From Pseudactinotalea suaedae (GTDB taxonomy: Bacteria; Actinomycetota; Actinomycetes; Actinomycetales; Beutenbergiaceae): a stretch of 64,000 nucleotides of DNA. Of the stretch, positions 41,508 through 50,756 are shown piece by piece. The position numbers were made by a program, and so were the translations under genes. The stretch covers positions 310,001 through 374,000 of the forward strand of contig NZ_WNXY01000001.1 in NCBI RefSeq assembly GCF_009733815.1, written 5' to 3'. The first letter of the stretch is position 1; every line of letters starts with the position of its first letter. The notes below the pieces were generated by a model, which ran no database searches, was not told where the DNA came from, and saw only the letters and a program-made list of their open reading frames with translations.

Positions 41508-42878
41508 ATGGCGAAGAACACACGGCACGCCCTGTCCCGGCGCGGCTTCCTGCTCGGGTCCGGCGCGCTCGCCGGATCCCTGACCTTGGCTGCATGCGGC
41601 CCCAACGCCGACCCGCCCGCTGGCGGCGCCTCGTCGGGCTCGGGGGAGCTGGAGTTCCTGTGGCGCAACCTCGAGCCCGAGGAGCCCGTGCTCAAGGAGC
41701 TCATCGCCCAGTTCATGTCCGAGAACGAGGGCATCACGGTCAACGAGACCTACGTGCCGATCGACGGCTACGACCAGCGGGTCGACCTGCTGATCGCCGG
41801 CGGCACGCCACCCGCCGTCTGGGGATCGCTCTACAACCGCGGGTTGCGCTACTACGCCTCCCGTGACCAGATGACTCCGCTGGACGACTACGTGGCCGAC
41901 AGCTCGATCGACCTCGGCGACTACACCGAGGCCGCGATCGAGCTCAGCACCTGGGACGGCCAGCTGCTGAGCGTGCCGAACGAGGCGCTCACGGTCGCGC
42001 TCGTCTACAACAAGACGATGTTCGAGGAGGCGGGTGTCCCGCTGCCGCCGAAGGACTGGGGCGACAGGTCCTGGACCTGGGACGCGTTCCTGGAGGCCGC
42101 GCAGGCGCTCACCCAGGGCACTGACCAGTTCGGGTTCCAGGGCTGGCAGGACCCGCGATACGAGCTCGCGAACTTCGGCGTCAACCTCTGGGACGACGAG
42201 GGTGATGTCACGGGCTACCCGACCGAGCTCAACACCAGCCCCGAGCTCATCGAGGCCATCCAGTTCATGGGCGATCTCATCAACCGCCACAAGGTGCAGC
42301 CGGACGCCTCCCAGACGGAGGCGCTCGCCAGCCAAGGGCTTCCCGACCTCTTCGTCTCCGGCACGTTCGGCATGAAGGTCACGTTCATGGGCGCGATCGC
42401 CACGTACGCGACGATCGAGGACTTCGAGTGGGGCATCGCCGCGATCCCGGCTCCGGTCAGCCTGCCGCGGCGTGGCTACCAGTACCTCGGCAACCTGGCG
42501 ATCCCGCTCAACCAGCCCGATGAGCAGGCCGCCTTCCGGCTTCTCGAGTTCCTGGCGTCCGCCGAGTCCCAGGCGAGATTCCCGATCGCGGCCCAGAACT
42601 GGATGTCGTCCAAGCTGTCGCTGGCCGGGGACTGGACGAGCACGGTCAGCGCCGCGACCGGTGTGCCGGCCGAGGAGCTCGCCGTGTTCCAGGAGTCGCA
42701 GGCCGTCAGCAAGCCGGCCTTCGGCGCGTACGCCGTCGAGTGGCAGCAGCTCTGGGACACGGTCTACCAGCCCCAGATCGAGTCGGTCACCCTGGGTCGC
42801 GCGACCGCGGCCGAGGCGGTGGCAGCCATGCAGGAACCGTTCGACCGGGTCGTCGCCAACAGTGGCGGCGGGTCCTAG
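41508..42878 (+). CDS. ABC importer substrate-binding lipoprotein (CUT1 type)
   Basis: A 456-residue solute-binding protein. The signal peptide has a twin-arginine start (LSRRGFLLGS) and a lipobox LTLAAC with the cysteine near residue 27, so it should be exported by Tat and lipid-anchored. The mature protein has the type-1 family pattern (MSENEGITVNETY, LLIAGGTPPAVWG). It serves the two permeases upstream at 35331-37177. ATG 41508 is used because the signal peptide begins there. It has no long glycine linker, unlike the other lipoprotein. Confidence 0.92.
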   Translation: MAKNTRHALSRRGFLLGSGALAGSLTLAACGPNADPPAGGASSGSGELEFLWRNLEPEEPVLKELIAQFMSENEGITVNETYVPIDGYDQRVDLLIAGGTPPAVWGSLYNRGLRYYASRDQMTPLDDYVADSSIDLGDYTEAAIELSTWDGQLLSVPNEALTVALVYNKTMFEEAGVPLPPKDWGDRSWTWDAFLEAAQALTQGTDQFGFQGWQDPRYELANFGVNLWDDEGDVTGYPTELNTSPELIEAIQFMGDLINRHKVQPDASQTEALASQGLPDLFVSGTFGMKVTFMGAIATYATIEDFEWGIAAIPAPVSLPRRGYQYLGNLAIPLNQPDEQAAFRLLEFLASAESQARFPIAAQNWMSSKLSLAGDWTSTVSAATGVPAEELAVFQESQAVSKPAFGAYAVEWQQLWDTVYQPQIESVTLGRATAAEAVAAMQEPFDRVVANSGGGS

Positions 42879-42912
42879 GCAACTTCCTCGACAGGTCGCA
42901 GAACGGAGCAGC

Positions 42913-44058
42913 ATGCGCATCACCGGCGTCGTCACCATCCCCCTCGTGGGGCACACACCCGCCTCCGGGTGGGTGCACGAGACCGACCTCGACACCAACA
43001 TCCAGACGATCGTCGTCGTGACCGACGACGAGGGTCGGCTGGGCTACGGCGGGGTCTACACCAGCCAGGCGCTGGTCGAGGCGGCGCTGGACCTGGTCAG
43101 GCCGTGGTTGCTCGGGCGGGACGTCGACTCGCCCGAGCACACCACCGATCACCTGGACACCATGCTGTTCTGGCAGGGTCGCGGAGGCGCGGTCGGCCAC
43201 GCGCTCTCCGGGCTGGACATCGCGCTCTGGGACCTCTGGGGCAAGATCCAGGGCGTCTCGGTCTCGACCCTGCTGGGTGGCCGCTACCGCGAGCGGGTGC
43301 GGCCCTACGCCTCCCTGCTGTTCGACCCGCCCGAGCAGCTCGAGCAGCGGCTCGAGGCCGTGCTGGCGCTCGGCTACCGCGCGATGAAGATCGGCTGGAA
43401 GCCCTTCGGCCGCCTCGACCACGCGACCGACGAGGAGCTGGTGCGGACGGCCCGACGGGTCGTCGGGCCCGACATCGAGCTCATGATCGACGCCGGCGCC
43501 AGCGAGCAGGCGTGGCCCCACGGCCGGGCCTGGGCCATCCGGACCGCCCGGATGCTCGCCGATCACGACATCGCGTGGTTCGAGGAGGCGCTCCCTCCCG
43601 ACGACGTCGAGGGGTATCGGTTGCTGCGTGAGGCCTCGCCCGTGCCGATCGCCACCGGGGAGGTCCTCGTCGGCAGGCGCGCGTTCGCGGCCCTGCTCGA
43701 CCGGAGCGCCGTCGACATCATCCAGCCCGACACCACCAAGTGCGGTGGGCTGTCCGAGGCCCGCAAGATCGGGTGGATGGCGGAGGACGCGGGGGTGCAG
43801 ATGGTCTCGCACGGCTGGAACAACGCCGTCGGGCTGACCGCCGACCTGCACCTGGCGAGCGCCCGCCCGCTCGGGACGCTCGTGGAGTACGTGACGCCGT
43901 CGGCGTACATCGACGGCCTGCTCGCCTCGCCTCCCGCCCTCGATCACGACGGCATGCTCGCGGTGCCCGACGGCCCCGGTCTCGGTGTGGAGCTCGATCC
44001 GGAGGCGCTCGCGTTCTACGCGGCCGCATCGCCCTACCCGGGGCTGGTGACCCGATGA
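42913..44058 (+). CDS. Mandelate racemase/muconate lactonizing enzyme family protein
   Basis: A 381-residue MR-subgroup enzyme. Key residues in order: Lys in [10 protein letters not shown], Asp in LMIDAGA, Glu in WFEEALP, Glu in IATGEV, Asp in IIQPD and His in VSHGWNN. Sugar-acid dehydration to a 2-keto-3-deoxy acid is the usual reaction. It is a paralogue of the enzyme at 34032-35201. Its stop overlaps the start of an RraA-type gene, a natural partner that could cleave the keto-deoxy acid. ATG 42913 is the first start in register with the family N-terminus ([10 protein letters not shown]). Confidence 0.9.
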   Translation: MRITGVVTIPLVGHTPASGWVHETDLDTNIQTIVVVTDDEGRLGYGGVYTSQALVEAALDLVRPWLLGRDVDSPEHTTDHLDTMLFWQGRGGAVGHALSGLDIALWDLWGKIQGVSVSTLLGGRYRERVRPYASLLFDPPEQLEQRLEAVLALGYRAMKIGWKPFGRLDHATDEELVRTARRVVGPDIELMIDAGASEQAWPHGRAWAIRTARMLADHDIAWFEEALPPDDVEGYRLLREASPVPIATGEVLVGRRAFAALLDRSAVDIIQPDTTKCGGLSEARKIGWMAEDAGVQMVSHGWNNAVGLTADLHLASARPLGTLVEYVTPSAYIDGLLASPPALDHDGMLAVPDGPGLGVELDPEALAFYAAASPYPGLVTR

Positions 44059-44711
44059 CGGAGGTTGCCGTGGACCTGGAGATCATCCGCACCGAGCTGG
44101 GGTCGGCGGTCGTCGGTGACGTGCTCGACCGGCTCGGGCACCGGCACCGGTTCCTGCCGCCCGAGGTGCAACCGCTGGACCGCTCCATGACGGTCGCCGG
44201 CTGGGCGATGCCGGTGCTCATCGGCGATGTCTTCGGCGAGCCTGCCGAGCCCTTCGGACGACTGACCGAGGCGCTCGACGACCTGCACCAGGACGACATC
44301 TACCTGGCCCGGAGCGGTCGGCTCGCCTGCGCGGCGTGGGGGGAGCTGCTCACCGCGACGGCACGCGTGCGCGGCGCCGCCGGGGCCGTCATCGACGGCT
44401 ACCACCGCGACACCCGCGGCGTCCTCGCCCAGTCGTGGCCGGTGTTCTCGCGCGGCGCCTACGCCCAGGACGCCGGGGCGCGCGCCGCGGTGCTGGACTT
44501 CCGCGTGCCGATCGAGATCGAGGGCGTGGCGGTGACTCCCGGCGACCTGCTGGTCGGCGATGCCGACGGCGTCGTCGTCGTGCCTGCCGAGGTGGTCCCC
44601 GAGGTCGTCGAGGCTGCGCTCGAGAAGGTCCGTGCCGAGCGTGAGGTGCGGCGAGAGATCGAGGCGGGGATGACGAGCACCGAGGCCTACCGACGCTACG
44701 GGGTGCTCTGA
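44055..44711 (+). CDS. RraA-family protein (candidate 2-keto acid aldolase)
   Basis: A 218-residue member of the RraA/HMG-aldolase family. The conserved [14 protein letters not shown] block carries the metal- and substrate-binding Asp/Arg residues; the usual VRD reads HRD. Relatives are 4-hydroxy-4-methyl-2-oxoglutarate aldolases or 2-keto-3-deoxy-acid aldolases that yield pyruvate, while true RraA inhibits RNase E. The ATGA overlap with an MR-family dehydratase strongly favours the aldolase role. One base separates it from the next open frame. Confidence 0.82.
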   Translation: MTEVAVDLEIIRTELGSAVVGDVLDRLGHRHRFLPPEVQPLDRSMTVAGWAMPVLIGDVFGEPAEPFGRLTEALDDLHQDDIYLARSGRLACAAWGELLTATARVRGAAGAVIDGYHRDTRGVLAQSWPVFSRGAYAQDAGARAAVLDFRVPIEIEGVAVTPGDLLVGDADGVVVVPAEVVPEVVEAALEKVRAEREVRREIEAGMTSTEAYRRYGVL

Positions 44712-44760
44712 GATGCCCGGTTCCGAGGTCCGCCGACCGCCTGTGCCTAGACTCACCGGC

Positions 44761-45450
44761 ATGCTGCGCGACTCGGGTGACGGCGCCCTGCCACGCCTGG
44801 GTCAGGGTGGCCCCGTCGGTGTCCGAGCACTGCGCGACCAGGTGGCCGCGGTGGTGCGGGAGCAGATCATCAGCGGTGAGCTGCCACCCGGCGTGCGGCT
44901 GCGCGAGCAGGAGCTGAGCGACCGGCACCAGGTCAGCCGCGGGCCGCTCCGCGAGGCGCTCCGGCAGCTCGAGGTCGAGGGTCTTGTCCGCTCCGAGCCC
45001 TACCGGGGCTCGGTGGTGACCCAGATCGACACCTTGACCGTGCACGAGGTCCTGATGCCGGTCCGGGTGGTGCTCGAGATCTGCGGGTTCCGGCACGCGC
45101 GCGCGCACCTCGACGAGGCGGCCGCCGCCGACCTGGGAGCGCACCTGGCGCGGATGGCCGAGGCTGCGCGCCGGGGCGACACGCAGGCCGTGGTCGAGCT
45201 CGACGTCGACTTCCACCGTGCCGTCATGCAGCTGTCCGGGATGGCCGAGGCGTCGCGCCTGTGGGAGTCGCTGTCCGGCTCGATCCGCCGCTTCTTTTAC
45301 ACGACGACACAGCACTCGGCGCAGTACCTCAACGACAGCGTCGTCGACCACCAGCGGTTGCTCGACGCGCTGCGGGACGCACCGCCGGAGGAGCTCGAGA
45401 GCCTCGTGCGCTCGCACATCCTCGACGTCCCCGGCTACCCGCAGCGCTGA
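44761..45450 (+). CDS. GntR family (FCD subfamily) transcriptional regulator
   Basis: A 229-residue regulator: winged HTH (HQVSRGPLREALRQLEVEG) and a C-terminal FCD ligand domain with DVDFHRAVMQ and DHQRLLDAL. FCD proteins sense sugar acids and related carboxylates. ATG 44761 is preferred to ATG 44713 since a TAGACT hexamer ends seven bases before it, giving a leaderless start and its own promoter within the operon. It closes the second importer/dehydratase unit. It may bind the dyad at 35232-35279 or the repeat at 47387. Confidence 0.85.
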   Translation: MLRDSGDGALPRLGQGGPVGVRALRDQVAAVVREQIISGELPPGVRLREQELSDRHQVSRGPLREALRQLEVEGLVRSEPYRGSVVTQIDTLTVHEVLMPVRVVLEICGFRHARAHLDEAAAADLGAHLARMAEAARRGDTQAVVELDVDFHRAVMQLSGMAEASRLWESLSGSIRRFFYTTTQHSAQYLNDSVVDHQRLLDALRDAPPEELESLVRSHILDVPGYPQR

Positions 45451-45470
45451 GCCCCCCGGTGCCGCCTCAC

Positions 45471-46334
45471 TCAGGCGGGCGCCACCTCGAGCTCGATCGT
45501 CCAGCTCAGCGGCCGCCCGGGGACGAGCTCGGTGGCGCGATGCTGCTCGATGGCGACGTCGAGCGCGTCGACGTACCCCGTCGACGGCTCGATCGCGATG
45601 GTCGGCTCGTTGCTGAACGCGGCCGCGTCGAACCAGATCCCGAGATAGGGCGTCTCAGGCCCCATCCGCACGGTGAGACGCCGCGGGCCACGGATCAGGC
45701 TCACGCTCGTGGCGGCCCGCTCCGGTGGCACGTTCCACTTCCGGTAGCCGCCTCGGACCACGGTGTCGATCTCCGCCAGGTCAGGCGTGAACGGCACCCG
45801 CGGCAACCCGGGCTCGAGGACCTCGACGACCTCCTCGACCGGTTCTCCGAGCTCCACCCTCGCCCCGGGTGGAGCGACCAGCTGCGGGTGGGCGGCCCAG
45901 AGGAACGGGACCACATCGGTGAGCGCCTGCGCCTCGTACTCGATCCGCGCGCCGGCGTCGGTCGGCAGCACGCGTCGTCGGAACCGGTAGCCGAGGGACG
46001 TCCCGTCGGCCTCGAGCCCGTCGCCACCCGCGCGGAACCGTGCGGTCCACAGGTCGCCGTGGTCCGGTATCGGCCGGCCGCCCACGGTGCAGGGATGGGT
46101 CGACGGCGCGCACTCGTCCCAGCCGCACATCTCCGCGTCGACGAAGACGGCGCCGGGTGCCGCCGGCGGTGACAACGCACCTGCCGGCTGGCACAGCCAC
46201 TCGCCTCCCTCCCGGTCGCGCAGCGAGACGATCTTGCCGCCGCGCTCCGGCGAGATCAGGACCGTCAGCGCGCCGCCGGTGACCGCCTGGACCTGCTCGC
46301 CGTGCCAGCTCGCGCGACCCGGGTCGCTGCTCAT
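45471..46334 (-). CDS. Aldose 1-epimerase-like (galactose mutarotase fold) protein
   Basis: A 287-residue beta-sandwich protein. The family-type histidines appear in IPDHGDLW and LWAAHPQLV, and a glutamate near the C-terminus in TIAIEPSTGY, the arrangement used by mutarotases to interconvert anomers. Substrate is not readable. Its ATG overlaps the stop of the upstream alcohol dehydrogenase gene, so the two are made together. It converges on the GntR gene with a 20-base gap. A role would be presenting the proper anomer of a free sugar for oxidation by that dehydrogenase. Confidence 0.82.
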   Translation of the reverse strand: MSSDPGRASWHGEQVQAVTGGALTVLISPERGGKIVSLRDREGGEWLCQPAGALSPPAAPGAVFVDAEMCGWDECAPSTHPCTVGGRPIPDHGDLWTARFRAGGDGLEADGTSLGYRFRRRVLPTDAGARIEYEAQALTDVVPFLWAAHPQLVAPPGARVELGEPVEEVVEVLEPGLPRVPFTPDLAEIDTVVRGGYRKWNVPPERAATSVSLIRGPRRLTVRMGPETPYLGIWFDAAAFSNEPTIAIEPSTGYVDALDVAIEQHRATELVPGRPLSWTIELEVAPA

Positions 46335-47362
46335 CGGTGCGCGGCCACGGGCTCGTTCGTGTCCGTGAAACAGATGAGCACCTTGCCCGCGGGCGGCGCG
46401 GGGGAGGCGAGCCAGTCGAAGGTCGCCGCGCTCTCCTCGGGGCTGACGACGGTCGAGACGAGCGTGGCCGCCTGCTGGGGTCGCGTCGTCAGCACGTCGA
46501 CCGCCCGCCGCAGGTCGGTGGGCGTGTAGCAGTAGCTGCCGTGAAGGCTCCGTTCCCCGGTGGTGAGCGCGAAGGCGTCGATCGTCACCTGCTGGCTGTG
46601 CAGCCCGATGACCACGGTGCGCGAGCCCCGGCGCGTCGTGCTCAGCGCGGCGGCGTAGGTGGCGGGGTGGCCGACCGCGTCGATCACCAGATCTGTCGGG
46701 GCGCCCGCTCCGGTCGAACCGGGGTCGAACGGAAGGGCGCCGAGGTCGGTGCACAGCCGTCTCCGGTCTGCGTTGGGCTCGCTGATGAGGACCCGAGCCT
46801 GCGGCTCGAGCACCGACAGCGCGAGCACGACAGACTGCCCGATCGGTCCGCCACCCAGCACGGCGACGACCTCGCCGCGCTGCGGGCGTCCGAGCTCGAT
46901 GGCGTGCACGGCGACCGCGAGCGGCTCGACGAGCGCGGCCAGGCGCAGCGACAGCGCCGCCGGGAGGGCGACCAGGTTCCCGGCCGGGACGATCACGACG
47001 TCGGCGTAGGCACCGGGGGAGGACGGGGTCACCCCGATGACGGACTGGTCGGGGCACTGCTGGGCCTGGCCGCGCAGGCACGCACCGCACGCACCGCATC
47101 CGACGAGGGGATTGATCACGACGCGGTCGCCGATGCTCACCCCGACCACGTCCGCCGCGGTGGAGAGCACGACCCCGGACGCCTCGTGGCCCATGACCTG
47201 TCCCGATCGCCGTCGTCCGTTGGACCCGGTGTAGCCGTGGATGTCTGTGCCGCAGATGCCGCTGTAGGCGACCGCGACGGCGACGCAGCCGGCGGGCGGG
47301 TGCGGCTCCTCCTCGTGATGGAGGGTGAGGCGGCCGAAGTCTTCGAGAACCAGGGATCGCAC
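46331..47362 (-). CDS. Zinc-dependent alcohol/sugar dehydrogenase (MDR family)
   Basis: A 343-residue medium-chain dehydrogenase. The catalytic zinc site is seen in GICGTDIHG and VMGHEASG, structural zinc cysteines in GCGACGACLRGQAQQC, and the NAD fold in VLGGGPIGQSV. Relatives oxidise sugars, polyols or threonine. GTG 47362 is the start, with GGAG six bases upstream; the frame is open farther but without a ribosome site. It is divergent from the hydroxyacid dehydrogenase gene and co-transcribed with a mutarotase. It may oxidise a free sugar to its lactone. Confidence 0.9.
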   Translation of the reverse strand: MRSLVLEDFGRLTLHHEEEPHPPAGCVAVAVAYSGICGTDIHGYTGSNGRRRSGQVMGHEASGVVLSTAADVVGVSIGDRVVINPLVGCGACGACLRGQAQQCPDQSVIGVTPSSPGAYADVVIVPAGNLVALPAALSLRLAALVEPLAVAVHAIELGRPQRGEVVAVLGGGPIGQSVVLALSVLEPQARVLISEPNADRRRLCTDLGALPFDPGSTGAGAPTDLVIDAVGHPATYAAALSTTRRGSRTVVIGLHSQQVTIDAFALTTGERSLHGSYCYTPTDLRRAVDVLTTRPQQAATLVSTVVSPEESAATFDWLASPAPPAGKVLICFTDTNEPVAAHR

Positions 47363-47386
47363 GCCGTCTCCAACCTGTATGGTGAT

Positions 47387-47405
47387 ACTACGAATATACC
47401 GTAGT
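47387..47405. promoter_or_regulatory. Inverted repeat in the divergent dehydrogenase promoter
   Basis: ACTACG-N7-CGTAGT is a perfect 6+6 inverted repeat with an AT-rich spacer AATATAC, rare in this GC-rich DNA. It lies between the GTG at 47362 and the ATG at 47420. GGTGATAC just before it resembles a half-site of GntR/FadR-type operators. A regulator binding here could control both directions. Confidence 0.5.
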
Positions 47406-47419
47406 GCGACGGGAGTGAC

Positions 47420-48343
47420 ATGGCGGTCGTAGCGATCACCGACACCGATCTGGGAGACGGGTCGATCGAGCGAGAGATCCTCGGGGACCACACCCTCCGG
47501 TTGCTGCACGCCCAGCACGCCGACGACATCCGGGAGCAGGCTCAGGACGCCGACGCCCTGCTCGTCCAGTGGTTGCCGGTCGACGCCGCCACCATGGATG
47601 CGCTGCCGCGGCTGCGCGCCATCGTCCGCTACGGCATCGGCATGGACAACCTCGACCTGGACGCCGCCGCTGCGCGCTCGATCACGGTCGCCAACGTCCC
47701 CGACTACTGCCTGCGCGAGGTCACCGCGCACACGGTCGCGCTCGTGCTGGCGCACGCCCGCCGGCTCCGCCCGCTGACCGACTCGGTGCGAGCGGGCTCC
47801 TGGACCGTTGCCGAGATCGACGCGCCGTTCGCCCCTGCCGACGACCCCGTCGGCGTCGTGGGGCTCGGTCGGATCGGGCTCATGGTCGCGCACCAGCTCG
47901 CCGCGCTCGGGCACCCGGTGCTCGCGTGGGACCCCTACCTCAGCTCATGGCCGGACGGGGTGGAGCAGGTGAGCGACGTCGTCGAGCTGGCCGGCCGGGT
48001 GCACCACCTGACCCTGCACGCCCCGCTGACGCCGGAGTCGGCGGCCATGATCGATGCGCGCGTTCTGACCGCGCTCGGACCTGCGGGCCATCTCGTCAAC
48101 ACCTCGCGCGGCGGGCTCGTGAACGAGAGCGAGCTGCTCGCGTCGCTGGAGTCCGGGGCGCTCGGGTCCGCCTCGCTCGACGTGCTGACCGTCGAGCCGC
48201 CCACGGGCGACGTGCTCGGACGGCTGCGCAGTCACCCGCGCGTGCAGATGACGCCGCACGCCGCGTACTACTCGGCGGCGTCGAAGATCAACCTGCAGCG
48301 GCGGGCCGCGCAGATCATGGCCGACCTGCTCGCGGCCCGCTGA
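47420..48343 (+). CDS. D-isomer 2-hydroxyacid dehydrogenase family protein
   Basis: A 307-residue NAD-dependent dehydrogenase. The cofactor fold is VGVVGLGRIGLMVA, and the catalytic residues are Arg in NTSRGGLV, Glu in VLTVEPP and His in TPHAAYY. It interconverts a 2-keto acid and a D-2-hydroxy acid, or oxidises phosphoglycerate-like substrates. The first signature (GIGMDNLDL) is also intact. GGGAG lies four bases before the ATG. It begins a four-gene unit with a metallo-beta-lactamase-fold protein and two SDRs. Confidence 0.9.
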   Translation: MAVVAITDTDLGDGSIEREILGDHTLRLLHAQHADDIREQAQDADALLVQWLPVDAATMDALPRLRAIVRYGIGMDNLDLDAAAARSITVANVPDYCLREVTAHTVALVLAHARRLRPLTDSVRAGSWTVAEIDAPFAPADDPVGVVGLGRIGLMVAHQLAALGHPVLAWDPYLSSWPDGVEQVSDVVELAGRVHHLTLHAPLTPESAAMIDARVLTALGPAGHLVNTSRGGLVNESELLASLESGALGSASLDVLTVEPPTGDVLGRLRSHPRVQMTPHAAYYSAASKINLQRRAAQIMADLLAAR

Positions 48344-48398
48344 GACCGACCACCGCGCACCCGCATCGGCCAGACTGGTCGGAAGGAGAGGAGTCCCC

Positions 48399-49175
48399 AT
48401 GAGTGCCGTCCACACGGTGCGTCTGCTCGACGTCGGACGGGCGGAGGTGCCCGGCCCCGAGCTGTTCTGGATGAAGGACTTCGACCGCTGGTACGAGCTG
48501 TGCTTCCAGGTCGCCGTCGTCGAGGGTCCGCAGAGCCTCGTGCTGGTCAACACCGGGCCGGCGCAGGACCTGGGCCCGATGAACGCGGGCTGGACGTCGT
48601 TCCTCGGTGAGCGGGCCGCGATGCGCAGCCGCCCCGGGATGTTCCTGCTCGACCAGCTGGCGGGTCTCGGCATCGCGCCGGACGACGTCACGCACGTGGT
48701 CCTGACGCCGCTGCAGCTGTACACGATCTCCAACGTGCTGGCGTTCCCGCGGGCCGAGATCTGCCTGAGCCGCTTGGGCTGGGAGCACTTCCACAACGGT
48801 CCGGCGCTGCTGCACGACGCCCGTCGCACCTCGATACCCGACGAGATCCTGGTGCCGCTGGTGACGACGGAACGGCACCGGGTGCGGCTGCTGGGGCGCG
48901 AGGACGAGATCGTCCCCGGCGTGCGGAGCTGGTGGTCCCTGACCCATCACCGCGCCTCGCTCAACCTCGACGTCGACACCGAGGCCGGGGTGGTCGCGCT
49001 GTCGGACAGCTATTTCTGGCTCCAGAACGTCGTCGAGAACCACCCGATCGGGATCAGCGAGAGCATCTGGGAGGCCTTCAGCACCTACGAGCGGGTGCGC
49101 CGGACCGCCGACGTGGTGCTGCCGCTCTACGACCCCGCGAACTTCGAACGCTTCCCGGGTGGAGGGGTGGCATGA
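48399..49175 (+). CDS. Metallo-beta-lactamase-fold protein lacking the HxHxDH metal motif
   Basis: A 258-residue protein whose layout follows metallo-hydrolases: an early strand VLVNTGPA, then VTHVVLTPLQLYTISNVLAF where hydrolases have THxHxDHxGG, then the LTHHRASLNLD and VALSDSYFW strands. The three key metal ligands of the HxHxDH motif are replaced by TPLQLY, so a dinuclear site cannot form in the usual way. It may be a catalytically altered lactonase relative or a binding protein. GGAAGGAGAGGAG precedes the start, and the stop overlaps the first SDR gene. Confidence 0.7.
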   Translation: MSAVHTVRLLDVGRAEVPGPELFWMKDFDRWYELCFQVAVVEGPQSLVLVNTGPAQDLGPMNAGWTSFLGERAAMRSRPGMFLLDQLAGLGIAPDDVTHVVLTPLQLYTISNVLAFPRAEICLSRLGWEHFHNGPALLHDARRTSIPDEILVPLVTTERHRVRLLGREDEIVPGVRSWWSLTHHRASLNLDVDTEAGVVALSDSYFWLQNVVENHPIGISESIWEAFSTYERVRRTADVVLPLYDPANFERFPGGGVA

Positions 49176-49954
49176 GCGAGCGCATCGCGATCGTGACGGG
49201 AGGCGCGAACGGGATCGGCCGCGCGATCGCCCTCGAGCTGGCGGCCGCGGGTGGTGTCGTCGCCGTGCTGGACCGCGAGGCCGAGGCCGCTGCCGCGGTC
49301 GCCGCCGAGATCGGCGGCCGCAGCATCGCGCTGCCGCTCGACGTCTCCGACAGCGAGGCGTGCCGGTCCACGGTCGCCGAGGTCCACCGGCGCTTCGGCC
49401 GCATCGACCACCTCGTGAACTCGGCCGGCAGCTTCATCGCCGCCGGCCAGCACGCCACCGACGCGGACTGGGATCGGATCCTGGCGGTCAACGTGCGCGG
49501 CTGCGCCACCATGGTCGCCGCCGTCGCCCCCCTCATGGCTGCCGGCGGCGGTGGCGCGATCGTCAACATCGGAAGCGTGTCCGCCAAGGTCGCGCAGGCG
49601 GGCCGCTGGACCTACAACGCGACCAAGGGTGCTATCACCACCCTCACGAAGTGCCAGGCGCTCGATCTCGCTGCCGACGGCATCCGGGTCAACGTCGTGC
49701 AGCCCGGATGGGTCTGGACCCGGGAGGTGGAGCGTGCCGCCGGTGGTGACCGGGAGCGCTGGGAGCCGGTGTGGGGCCGCTACGCCATGCTGCGACGACT
49801 GGCCGACCCCTGGGAGATCGCCCGACCGACCGCCTTCCTCCTCGGTGAGGGCGCCTCCTTCATCACCGGTGCCGAGATCCCCGTCGACGGTGGCTACCTC
49901 GCGCTGGGTCCCGAAGGGCTGGGCGAGACGGCCGCCTTCGCGGGCTCGGACTGA
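49172..49954 (+). CDS. Short-chain dehydrogenase/reductase (SDR)
   Basis: A 260-residue classical [11 protein letters not shown] cofactor motif at residues 10-17, NSAG, an active-site serine in NIGSVSA, and YNATKGA supplying Tyr and Lys. The C-terminal PVDGGY is typical. It oxidises or reduces a sugar, polyol or hydroxy acid with NAD(P). The start overlaps the previous stop as ATGA and has GGAGGGG upstream. The second SDR follows with a one-base overlap, so the two may catalyse successive oxidations. Confidence 0.9.
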   Translation: MSERIAIVTGGANGIGRAIALELAAAGGVVAVLDREAEAAAAVAAEIGGRSIALPLDVSDSEACRSTVAEVHRRFGRIDHLVNSAGSFIAAGQHATDADWDRILAVNVRGCATMVAAVAPLMAAGGGGAIVNIGSVSAKVAQAGRWTYNATKGAITTLTKCQALDLAADGIRVNVVQPGWVWTREVERAAGGDRERWEPVWGRYAMLRRLADPWEIARPTAFLLGEGASFITGAEIPVDGGYLALGPEGLGETAAFAGSD

Positions 49955-50706
49955 TGACGGCGCCCGCGCGTGCCCTCGTCACCGGCGCCGGGTCGGGGAT
50001 CGGGCGAGCTGTCGCGCTCGCGCTCGCCGATCGCTACGACGTCGTGCTTCTCGATCGCAGCCCCGAGGTGGCCGAGGCCGCCGAGCTGGTCCGCTCGCGA
50101 GGTGGCGCCGCCGATGCCGTGCAGGTCGACGTCGGTGACGCCGCGGCGATGACCGCCGCTTTCGCCGAGCTGCTGACCGACCCGCGTCCCTTGCGGTGCG
50201 CGGTCGCCTGTGCCGGCGTGCAGCTCATGGATCGCGACGCGCCGGTCGGCGAGCTGCCGCTCGAGGTCTGGGACGCCACGATCCGGACGAACCTCTCCGG
50301 GATCTTCCTCACCATGCGTCACGCGCTGCCGGCGATCGTGGCGGCCGGAGGTGGCTCGGTCGTCGTCGTGGGGTCCCCGAACGGCCTCTTCGGCTACGAG
50401 CCGTGGTGCACGGCCTACAGCGCCAGCAAGGCCGGCACCCACGGGCTGGCGCGCGCGATGGCGGTTGAGCACGCCAAGGACGGCGTCCGGGTCAACGTCG
50501 TCGTGCCCGGGTTCATCGACACGCCGATGAACGCCTCGGTGCTCAACGACGGCGCGGCCACGGCGGCGGCGTCGGCGCAGATCCCGCTCGGTCGCCCGGG
50601 CCGGCCGGACGAGGTTGCGGACGCCGTGGCCTTCCTGTGCAGCCCGGCGGCGTCCTACATCACCGGCTCCTACCTGTTCGTCGACGGGGGTCTGACCGCA
50701 TCCTGA
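49954..50706 (+). CDS. Short-chain dehydrogenase/reductase (SDR)
   Basis: A 250-residue classical SDR with TGAGSGIG at residues 10-17, CAGVQ in place of NNAG, a catalytic serine region in [16 protein letters not shown] with Tyr and Lys, and FVDGGLT at the end. It begins at the last base of the preceding SDR stop. It ends the four-gene dehydrogenase unit, which is also the right edge of the catabolic island; the SOS polymerase gene follows after 42 bases with its own promoter. Confidence 0.9.
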   Translation: MTAPARALVTGAGSGIGRAVALALADRYDVVLLDRSPEVAEAAELVRSRGGAADAVQVDVGDAAAMTAAFAELLTDPRPLRCAVACAGVQLMDRDAPVGELPLEVWDATIRTNLSGIFLTMRHALPAIVAAGGGSVVVVGSPNGLFGYEPWCTAYSASKAGTHGLARAMAVEHAKDGVRVNVVVPGFIDTPMNASVLNDGAATAAASAQIPLGRPGRPDEVADAVAFLCSPAASYITGSYLFVDGGLTAS

Positions 50707-50740
50707 ACCGGTTGATGATCGCCGCGGACATCCGTCATAC

Positions 50741-50756
50741 TCGAACGCATGTTCGA
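50741..50756. promoter_or_regulatory. LexA (SOS) box spanning the dnaE2 start codon
   Basis: TCGAAC-GCAT-GTTCGA is a perfect palindrome matching the actinobacterial/mycobacterial SOS box. The ATG of dnaE2 (50749) is inside it. TTGATG at 50712-50717, an 18-base spacer and CATACT at 50736-50741 make a promoter whose start site would be near the ATG, so the transcript is probably leaderless and LexA would sit on the initiation point. Confidence 0.88.
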
